From NCBI RefSeq assembly GCF_024347415.1, contig NZ_AP025476.1:2418001-2482000 (forward strand): a DNA stretch of 64,000 bases. The letters run 5' to 3'. Position numbers and translations under genes: made by a program. The notes under the pieces were generated by a model. It was not told the DNA's origin, searched no databases, and was given only the letters and a program-made list of their open reading frames with translations. Each line of letters opens with the position of its first letter. Within the stretch, counting starts at the first letter, position 1. This DNA is from Vibrio crassostreae (GTDB lineage Bacteria; Pseudomonadota; Gammaproteobacteria; Enterobacterales; Vibrionaceae). Shown here in pieces: positions 58,180 to 64,000 of this stretch.

Positions 58180-58809
58180 TTACGCAGCGGGAGCATTACT
58201 CACTAGAATTTCGCGAATAGACTTAAGCGTTGCTTCCGTTGAATGGTAATCCAATTCAACTTCACTAAAGATGCCGTTCACTTCAAGCATTAAAGTCGGA
58301 TAAGAGAATACTCCCATCGCATCTTTAAAGCCTAACTGGTCATCTAACTCACTTTCCAATAACTTGCTAGAAAGGTCATTTTCAAACTGTTGAACATTCA
58401 TACCTAGCTCTTCAGCCAACTGCAGATGCGTTTCTTGGCTATGTGGCAACATCGCACGAAGATAATAAGCATGTTGAATCGCTTCAAGCATCGCTTCGTA
58501 GTGGTCTTGAAAACCAGCGGCAATCACAGCACGGCATGCAGGGTAAGTACTACGAACAGGTTGGCACTCAGTCCAAAATTCATGGTTAAACTCAGTCCCT
58601 AGTTTAGCTTCGATTTGCTTCCAAATCGCTTGCAGCTTGCCTTTCATCTCTTCTGACATTGGCTCATCAGAATCCGGGGCCAAACCACCCACTACATAGT
58701 TAAACTCAATGCTCGCAGGCAATTGTTGTTTCAATAACTCAAGTGTTGGCTTGTAACCCCAACACCAGCTGCACATTGGATCATGCACATAATGAAGTTT
58801 TACGTTCAT
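58180..58809 (-). CDS. DsbA family thiol oxidoreductase, cytoplasmic type
   Basis: A 209-residue thioredoxin-fold protein with a helical insertion, of the DsbA/FrnE-like group. The active site is CSWC in DPMCSWCWGYKP at residues 13-16, and the cis-proline loop is FSYPTLMLEV near 170. No signal peptide is present, so it should act in the cytoplasm, unlike true DsbA, possibly as a disulfide isomerase or glutathione-linked oxidoreductase; that is inference. It is followed by the kinase-embedded terminator and sits about 100 bases downstream of grxD on the same strand. Confidence 0.85.
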   Translation of the reverse strand: MNVKLHYVHDPMCSWCWGYKPTLELLKQQLPASIEFNYVVGGLAPDSDEPMSEEMKGKLQAIWKQIEAKLGTEFNHEFWTECQPVRSTYPACRAVIAAGFQDHYEAMLEAIQHAYYLRAMLPHSQETHLQLAEELGMNVQQFENDLSSKLLESELDDQLGFKDAMGVFSYPTLMLEVNGIFSEVELDYHSTEATLKSIREILVSNAPAA

Positions 58810-58851
58810 TGTTCATTCCTTATCGAGTCAATGATTCGATCAATTCAAACA

Positions 58852-58880
58852 AAAAAGGAGCCTAATTAAGGCCCCTCATT
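58852..58880 (-). terminator. Probable grxD terminator
   Basis: On the minus strand GGGGCCT/AGGCTCC, with a mismatch, is followed by six T, 28 bases after the grxD stop. Confidence 0.6.
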
Positions 58881-58907
58881 TTAACTATTCAGCGCAAAGG
58901 CTAGAAC

Positions 58908-59246
58908 TTATTCAGCGTCATCGCCAGCAACTTTAGCCGCTGCTTCTTTGATGATTGGCTGAAGTTCGCCTTTTTGGAACATCTCAAGAATAATGTCACA
59001 ACCACCGATTAGCTCACCTTCAACCCAAAGTTGTGGGAAAGTTGGCCATTGTGCGTAAGCAGGAAGCTCTGCACGGATATCAGGGTTTTGTAGGATATCT
59101 ACGTAAGCAAATTTTTCGCCACATGCCATTAGAGCTTGAGACGCTTGAGAAGAGAAACCACAGCTAGGTAGCTTAGGAGAACCTTTCATGTACAGTAGAA
59201 TAGTGTTTTCTTCAATTTGCTGTTTGATTTTATCGATAGTTTCCAT
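58908..59246 (-). CDS. grxD: Monothiol glutaredoxin Grx4
   Basis: CGFS-type glutaredoxin of 112 residues that binds a bridging [2Fe-2S] cluster with glutathione and acts in iron-sulfur trafficking. The active site is SCGFSSQASQAL near residue 29, preceded by YMKGSPKLP, with WPTFPQLWVEGELIGGCDI later. It is divergent from sodB, an arrangement grxD-sodB known in gamma-proteobacteria that joins two iron/oxidative-stress genes. Confidence 0.97.
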   Translation of the reverse strand: METIDKIKQQIEENTILLYMKGSPKLPSCGFSSQASQALMACGEKFAYVDILQNPDIRAELPAYAQWPTFPQLWVEGELIGGCDIILEMFQKGELQPIIKEAAAKVAGDDAE

Positions 59247-59476
59247 TGCTTCCTCGTTAATGGATTACGGCTTTTATTGCCTTTATTCTACCCCAAACCA
59301 AAAGAATAAAAACCATATAAAAAAAGCGGTTAACAAGCTAAGCTAACAATTCACACAAAAGTGATGAAATAAGCTTTTAATAAAGTAAAAACTTGCTAAA
59401 CTATATCGCAAGTCAGCAAATTGACCATGGTTGGCAGTATAGCGAGCCATGAATAATAATATCACTGGAAGCAATC

Positions 59477-59494
59477 GAAAGAGTTAACTCTTTC
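59477..59494. promoter_or_regulatory. 18-bp perfect palindrome in the sodB leader
   Basis: GAAAGAGTTAACTCTTTC is a perfect inverted repeat ending 21 bases before the sodB ATG. It could be an operator or an RNA hairpin near the ribosome site; I do not recognise a specific regulator. Confidence 0.5.
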
Positions 59495-59515
59495 ATATCA
59501 ATGGAGAATTGAGCA

Positions 59516-60100
59516 ATGGCATTTGAACTACCGGCTCTTCCTTACGCGAAAGACGCACTAGAACCACACATCTCAGCAGAAACGCTAGATTTCCACCACG
59601 GTAAGCACCACAACACTTACGTTGTTAAGCTAAACGGCCTTATCCCTGGTACTGAGTTTGAAGGCAAAACACTAGAAGAGATCGTTAAGACTTCTACTGG
59701 TGGTGTTTTCAATAACGCTGCTCAAATCTGGAACCACACGTTCTACTGGCACTGTCTTGCTCCTAAAGCAGGCGGCGAACCAACTGGCGCTGTTGCAGAA
59801 GCTATCAACGCTGCATTCGGTTCTTTCGAAGAATTCAAAGCGAAATTCACTGATTCAGCAATCAACAACTTCGGTTCTTCTTGGACTTGGTTAGTTAAGA
59901 AAGCTGACGGTTCTCTAGACATCGTTAACACTTCTAACGCTGCTACTCCTCTAACAGAAGAAGGTGTTACTCCACTTCTAACTGTTGACCTATGGGAACA
60001 CGCTTACTACATCGATTTCCGCAATGTTCGCCCTGACTACATGGCTGCATTCTGGAACCTAGTAAACTGGTCTTTCGTAGAAGAGAACCTAGCTAAGTAA
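59516..60100 (+). CDS. sodB: Superoxide dismutase [Fe]
   Basis: Iron superoxide dismutase of 194 residues, the typical SodB length. Metal ligands are His in [13 protein letters not shown], His in [12 protein letters not shown], and Asp/His in [11 protein letters not shown]. The residues around GSSWTWLV and NTSNAATPL favour the iron over the manganese form. No signal peptide, so it is cytosolic. Codon use is strongly biased, as expected for an abundant enzyme. In enterobacteria sodB is controlled by Fur through RyhB; a RyhB pairing site is not confirmed here. A terminator follows. Confidence 0.98.
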   Translation: MAFELPALPYAKDALEPHISAETLDFHHGKHHNTYVVKLNGLIPGTEFEGKTLEEIVKTSTGGVFNNAAQIWNHTFYWHCLAPKAGGEPTGAVAEAINAAFGSFEEFKAKFTDSAINNFGSSWTWLVKKADGSLDIVNTSNAATPLTEEGVTPLLTVDLWEHAYYIDFRNVRPDYMAAFWNLVNWSFVEENLAK

Positions 60101-60141
60101 TTATTACTTACGCTGCGCTATTTATAGCGAGTTATCTATTG

Positions 60142-60171
60142 AAAGCTCATGCTTCGGCGTGAGCTTTTTTG
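60142..60171 (+). terminator. sodB terminator
   Basis: AAGCTCATGC/GCGTGAGCTT with a TTCG tetraloop is followed by six T. Confidence 0.92.
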
Positions 60172-60210
60172 TATCTGTCGTATTCCACAAAATCTAGACC
60201 TTTGTTAACC

Positions 60211-60242
60211 TATTAGCCTATTAGCCAGTTAGCCAGTTAGCC
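60211..60242 (+). repeat. Tandem octamers (TATTAGCC x2, AGTTAGCC x2)
   Basis: Four 8-bp units in a row, two TATTAGCC followed by two AGTTAGCC, lie between sodB and the next gene. They differ in the first two bases, so the tract looks like two expansions of related units. Confidence 0.8.
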
Positions 60243-60359
60243 AAGAGAGCTTACTTCTCGACCAACTCCTAGCACTCTACCCCGCCCTGCAGAAATTCGT
60301 TATTTGCCTGTAATTAAACACTAAAGTTTGCCGACTCCATGCCGTTAAAGGTGTATCCA

Positions 60360-60875
60360 ATGAGAGGCGACATGCAAATACATACTTTAGACAAAGCAGG
60401 AATCATCAACGAACTGAAGTTCGGCATCGGGATCAGCCAAGCGGTTGAGCAAGGTCGCCGTGCAGATTTCGCGTTGCTGTTATCTATGTTTTCTAATGAT
60501 GTTCGTGATTGCACGCCGATTGACACCATTGAAATCACAGAGACCAATGAAGATCGCCTCCGTAAACAATTCGGCGTAGCAGAACCTCAACAACTGCGTT
60601 CAAACCAGTCGTCGTATGAAATTTCAGCTCAACAATCTAATCATTTTCATCAAGCCAGCCTTGCCAGCGCCAAGCTCAGCCATTACTTAAAGCCTGAAGC
60701 GCTTGCCTTCATGCCTGAAGATACGGGCGACTTACCCGAAGAGGTTTATCAAAATCTTTCTGGTCATGACCGACGCAAACTAGCAAGCAAGGAATCACCT
60801 GATTTGCCACATGCCACGCTCTACAATGATCTAACTACCGCGCAACGTAAGTATCAAATTCAAGCTCAAGTATAG
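60360..60875 (+). CDS. VC2046/SO_2500 family protein, unknown function
   Basis: A soluble protein of about 171 residues that I recognise as the VC2046/SO_2500 family found beside sodB in Vibrio and Shewanella. QIHTLDKAGIINELKFGIGISQAVEQGRRADF lies at the N-terminus (written in part), and the C-terminus is polar and probably disordered, with LSGHDRRKLASKES. No signal peptide, membrane helix or catalytic motif is seen. The frame opens at 60339. The ATG at 60360 has AAAGG 8 bases upstream, and another at 60372 has AGAGG only 4 bases away; both are possible starts. Function is unknown to me. Confidence 0.7.
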   Translation: MRGDMQIHTLDKAGIINELKFGIGISQAVEQGRRADFALLLSMFSNDVRDCTPIDTIEITETNEDRLRKQFGVAEPQQLRSNQSSYEISAQQSNHFHQASLASAKLSHYLKPEALAFMPEDTGDLPEEVYQNLSGHDRRKLASKESPDLPHATLYNDLTTAQRKYQIQAQV

Positions 60876-61153
60876 CGGTCACCTAACTTTCCCTTTTTCG
60901 CTGTCTATCCACCGCTATTCTTGAATTAACTCGCGCACATTAAAGCATTCATGCGAGTGATATGAACCACTAGCCTTAGGCAAGCTAAAAACACTAGATG
61001 TCGGTTACCGCTTGAAGTTACTGCAAAATGTGACGTGCCACTAAGTTCATAAAAACTTATTAATGGGTACAGCTTAGTTTGAACCAATTCACACCCATTG
61101 TATGAAATTTAACCCATCCTTGTTCGACATGGACGATTTGTTTAGGTACTGGG

Positions 61154-61837
61154 ATGAAAATAAAAAGCTCAATCATATTGGTGACATCTGCTGGCTCGCG
61201 GCTGGGAGGGACGATTGCGAACCACTTTGTTAACCTTGGAGCCACAGTCATCCTTTGTGATAAGGACTCAGAAGCACTTCAGGCAACTTATTTACAGTGT
61301 GCCCGATTTTCTGACTCTGTTTACCATTACCCGCTCAAAGGCAATGACAACCAAGCGATTATCAGCGTATATGATTTTATTCAATCGACCTTCAACACTA
61401 CACCGGATGTGCTGGTCAACAATTGGATAAGCTCCCCAATGCCAAGCCTAATTGGTGATCAGCCTGTCAGCAGCTTTATTAATGATCTCTCATCGATGGC
61501 ATCGACCCTTTTCGCATTTGGGCAAATTAGTGCCGAGAGGTTGCGAGAGGAAGATAAGGAAGGCGTGATTGTGAATGTGATATCTCATGATGACTTTCAC
61601 GATATGTCCGGTTTAGAGAGCGCAAACTCTATGATCACTGGCTTTACCCATAGTTGGGCTAAAGAACTGACTCCATATGGTATTCGAGTCGGGGGTGTTG
61701 TCCCCGCTGTTCATAACTCTGATGGCAAACTCAACCGATGCCATTGGGCGCAGCTGCAAGATGAACTTACTAGAACAACCGAATACATTGTCTCGAACGA
61801 CTACTTCAGTGGGCGAGTTGTGGCGGCAGAGGTTTAA
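61154..61837 (+). CDS. SDR-fold protein lacking the catalytic Tyr-Lys pair
   Basis: A 227-residue short-chain dehydrogenase/reductase homologue. The cofactor loop is altered (TSAGSRLGG for TGxxxGxG) but plausible, followed by a CDKD acidic strand end that would favour NAD. The NNAG motif reads VNNWI. The serine strand is present (VNVISHDD), but the YxxxK motif expected before GFTHSW is replaced: the aligned stretch reads LESANSMITGF. It is therefore probably not an active oxidoreductase, unless another residue substitutes; a regulatory or binding role is possible. The frame is intact and ends 192 bases before adhE, converging with it. Confidence 0.75.
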   Translation: MKIKSSIILVTSAGSRLGGTIANHFVNLGATVILCDKDSEALQATYLQCARFSDSVYHYPLKGNDNQAIISVYDFIQSTFNTTPDVLVNNWISSPMPSLIGDQPVSSFINDLSSMASTLFAFGQISAERLREEDKEGVIVNVISHDDFHDMSGLESANSMITGFTHSWAKELTPYGIRVGGVVPAVHNSDGKLNRCHWAQLQDELTRTTEYIVSNDYFSGRVVAAEV

Positions 61838-61933
61838 CCCGTTCCCGACTCCAAAATATATAGTGACGAACACAGCTCATATTGAGTACAAGAGCTATCG
61901 CCTTTCAATCTGTTTTATAAACGAACCAAACAT

Positions 61934-61972
61934 AAAAAAAGCCCCAGTCTCTCGACTGGGGCTTTCATCTTT
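61934..61972. terminator. adhE terminator, possibly bidirectional
   Basis: AGCCCCAGT/ACTGGGGCT with a 6-base loop. On the minus strand (adhE) seven T follow; on the plus strand the tail is TTTCATCTTTT. Confidence 0.85.
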
Positions 61973-62029
61973 TCCCGATAGATAAGTATCGTGCTAGCGA
62001 AAACTTATCTCAAAACTAATGCTTACTTA

Positions 62030-64000
62030 TTATGCGTTAGCTTTTTCTTTTTTAGCTTTTGGCGCTTTCGCTTCAGCTGGCTTTTGGTCTGCTTTCTTAA
62101 GGATAACTGTAGTACCTTCGAAAGTTTCGCCTTCAACGTATGGTTGGCCGAAGTAAGAAGTTGTTAGCACTTCTTTTAGCTCAGTGATTAGAGGGTAACG
62201 TGGGTTAGCACCTGTACACTGGTCATCGAACGCTTCAACAGCTAGCTCGTCTAGTTTAGCGATGAAGTCAGACTCGTTAACACCCGCAGCTTGGATAGAT
62301 AGTGGGATGTCTAGGTCTTTCTTAAGCTCTTCTAACCAAGTCAGTAGACGTTCAATCTTCTGAGCAGTACGGTCACCAGCTTGGCTTAGGCCTAGGTGGT
62401 CAGCAACTTCAGCGTAACGACGACGTGCTTGTGGACGGTCGTACTGAGAGAATGCAGTCTGCTTAGTTGGGTTATCGTTCGCGTTGTAACGTACAACGTT
62501 TGAGATAAGTAGTGCGTTAGCAAGACCGTGTGGTAGGTGGAACTCAGCACCAATTTTGTGAGCCATTGAGTGACACACACCTAGGAATGCATTCGCAAAT
62601 GCTACACCAGCGATAGTTGCTGCGTTGTGTACTTTCTCACGAGCGATTGGGTCAGCCGCACCATTTTTGTAGCTTGATGGTAGGTATTCTTTAAGCATCT
62701 TAAGAGCTTGAAGAGCTTGACCGTCTGAGTATTCGTTCGCTAGAACAGATACGTAAGCTTCAAGAGCGTGAGTTACTGCATCGTAACCACCGAACGCTGT
62801 TAGAGACTTAGGCATGTTCATTACTAGGTTCGCATCAACGATAGCCATGTTTGGCGTGATTTCGTAGTCAGCTAGTGGGTACTTAGCACCAGTCTTGTCG
62901 TCTGTAACAACAGCGAATGGAGTAACCTCTGAACCCGTACCTGAAGTAGTAGTAATACATACTAGCTCAGCTTTTTGACCCATTTTAGGGAACTTGTAGA
63001 TACGTTTACGGATATCCATAAAGCGCATTGCTAGTTCTTCGAAGTGAGTTTCTGGGTGCTCGTACATAACCCACATGATCTTAGCAGCATCCATTGGAGA
63101 ACCGCCACCTAGAGCAAGGATTACGTCAGGTTGGAAGCTCTTCATTGCTTCAGCACCTTTCTCAACAACAGATAGCGTTGGATCTGCTTCTACGTCGAAG
63201 AAAGTTTGAACTTCGATGCCTTGTGCTTTAAGCAGGCTAACTACGTCATCAGCGTAACCGTTGTTGAATAGGAAACGGTCAGTTACTAGGAATGCGCGTT
63301 TCTTACCTTCTAGGTCGCTCATTGCGATTGGAAGGCTACCACGACGGAAGTAGATAGACTTAGGTAGTTTGTGCCACAACATGTTTTCAGCTCGCTTCGC
63401 TACAGTTTTCTTGTTGATAAGGTGCTTAGGACCTACGTTCTCAGAGATAGAGTTACCACCCCATGAACCACAACCTAGAGTTAGAGAAGGTGCAACGTTG
63501 AAGTTGTACAGGTCACCGATACCACCGTGAGTAGTAGGGATGTTGATTAGGATACGAGCAGTCTTCATCTTGTCACCGAAGTAACGGATGCGGTCTGCGT
63601 TAGTATCTTGGTTAGTGTAAAGACCAGATGTGTGACCGATACCACCGATTTCAACCATAGTTACCGCTTGAGCAACAGCGTCTTCGAAGTCGTCTGCGCG
63701 GAATAGACCTAGAGTTGGAGATAGTTTCTCGTGAGCGAATTCGTCATCGTAAGAAACTTTACCAAGACCTTCACCTACAAGTACTTTTGTATCAGCAGGA
63801 ACTTTAACACCAGCCATTTCAGCGATTGCTGGAGCAGGTTGACCTACGATTTTAGCGTTTAGGTTGCCGTCGATAAGAAGCACTTTACGTACTTTATCAG
63901 CGTCAGCTTTAGATAGAACGTGAGCTTTGTGAGAAGCGAAACGCTCTTTAACTTCGTCATATACTTCACCAACAACGATTGCTGCTTGCTCAGAAGCACA
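62030..64000 (-). CDS. adhE: Bifunctional aldehyde-alcohol dehydrogenase AdhE (5' part outside the window)
   Basis: The C-terminal 656 residues of AdhE, which reduces acetyl-CoA to acetaldehyde and then ethanol. The frame stays open to the right edge, where the last three bases encode a cysteine followed by ASEQAAIVV, matching the catalytic cysteine of the aldehyde dehydrogenase domain. An internal ATG at 63883 is not the true start. The iron-dependent alcohol dehydrogenase domain follows (GGGSPMDAAKIMWV; TTSGTGSEVTPFAVV; HSMAHKIGAEFHLPHGLANA with metal-binding histidines). A Lys/Ala-rich tail ends the protein. The full length should be near 900 residues; codon bias is high. Confidence 0.97.
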   Translation of the reverse strand, partial: CASEQAAIVVGEVYDEVKERFASHKAHVLSKADADKVRKVLLIDGNLNAKIVGQPAPAIAEMAGVKVPADTKVLVGEGLGKVSYDDEFAHEKLSPTLGLFRADDFEDAVAQAVTMVEIGGIGHTSGLYTNQDTNADRIRYFGDKMKTARILINIPTTHGGIGDLYNFNVAPSLTLGCGSWGGNSISENVGPKHLINKKTVAKRAENMLWHKLPKSIYFRRGSLPIAMSDLEGKKRAFLVTDRFLFNNGYADDVVSLLKAQGIEVQTFFDVEADPTLSVVEKGAEAMKSFQPDVILALGGGSPMDAAKIMWVMYEHPETHFEELAMRFMDIRKRIYKFPKMGQKAELVCITTTSGTGSEVTPFAVVTDDKTGAKYPLADYEITPNMAIVDANLVMNMPKSLTAFGGYDAVTHALEAYVSVLANEYSDGQALQALKMLKEYLPSSYKNGAADPIAREKVHNAATIAGVAFANAFLGVCHSMAHKIGAEFHLPHGLANALLISNVVRYNANDNPTKQTAFSQYDRPQARRRYAEVADHLGLSQAGDRTAQKIERLLTWLEELKKDLDIPLSIQAAGVNESDFIAKLDELAVEAFDDQCTGANPRYPLITELKEVLTTSYFGQPYVEGETFEGTTVILKKADQKPAEAKAPKAKKEKANA

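Noticed and set aside
61154..61837. Reading the SDR-like gene as a pseudogene
   Set aside because: The frame is full length without stops or shifts, so it is reported as an intact gene with altered active-site residues.

Overview
The window is chromosomal DNA of a marine Vibrio, most likely of the Splendidus/Harveyi side of the genus (inference). The evidence is direct: a LuxO-LuxU quorum-sensing phosphorelay with a divergent Qrr small RNA, the sodium-driven flagellar protein MotY, an Rnf/Rsx complex followed by nth, NhaB, and Vibrio/Shewanella-type hypothetical proteins. Almost all of it is core genome. I see no prophage, integron, CRISPR array, transposase or rRNA operon. The accessory signal is confined to small non-coding repeats placed between genes.

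Layout. 1-9.6 kb: low-molecular-weight tyrosine phosphatase, cobalamin adenosyltransferase, an AsmA-like protein, uridine kinase, the Mrp/ApbC Fe-S carrier, methionyl-tRNA synthetase, a DUF1456 protein and FadR. 10-14.3 kb: NhaB, DsbB, a YecA-like SEC-C protein, DusC. 14.3-19.8 kb: a membrane GGDEF protein, MalZ-type glucosidase, an orphan ABC substrate-binding protein, YfbV. 20-24.7 kb: ackA-pta (acetate/acetyl-P) and a glutathionyl-hydroquinone reductase. 24.9-30.5 kb: the complete oppABCDF operon on the minus strand. 31.1-34.5 kb: moaABCDE (molybdopterin synthesis) behind a Moco riboswitch and interrupted by a 266-bp repeat, with divergent yvcK/ybhK. 35.4-39.6 kb: luxU, luxO, qrr and uvrB. 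40.1 kb: tRNA-Asn. 40.5-47.6 kb: rsxABCDGE-nth. 47.7-52 kb: gloA, a Fur-box-preceded DUF2753 protein, motY, rnt, and an Na+/H+ antiporter-family protein. 52.4-58.1 kb: a REC-TPR response regulator and a 1449-residue tripartite hybrid kinase with two periplasmic binding modules, resembling VieB/VieS without VieA. 58.2-64 kb: a cytoplasmic DsbA-like protein, grxD, sodB, a VC2046/SO_2500-type protein, an SDR-fold protein lacking the catalytic Tyr/Lys, and adhE, which runs off the right edge at its catalytic-cysteine codon.

How the parts work together. ackA-pta and adhE handle overflow and fermentation from acetyl-CoA. Rnf, NhaB and the antiporter-family protein belong to sodium/proton and redox energetics. 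SodB, GrxD, the hydroquinone reductase and GloA deal with oxidative and electrophile stress. The LuxU-LuxO-Qrr node sets the quorum-sensing state.

No wholly new multi-gene system is evident. The most rewarding points for a second look are: the shared luxO/qrr control region; the repeat inside the moa operon; the VieB/VieS-like pair; the Fur-box/DUF2753 gene; the catalytically degenerate SDR beside adhE; and the repetitive Ala/Lys-rich tail of RsxC.
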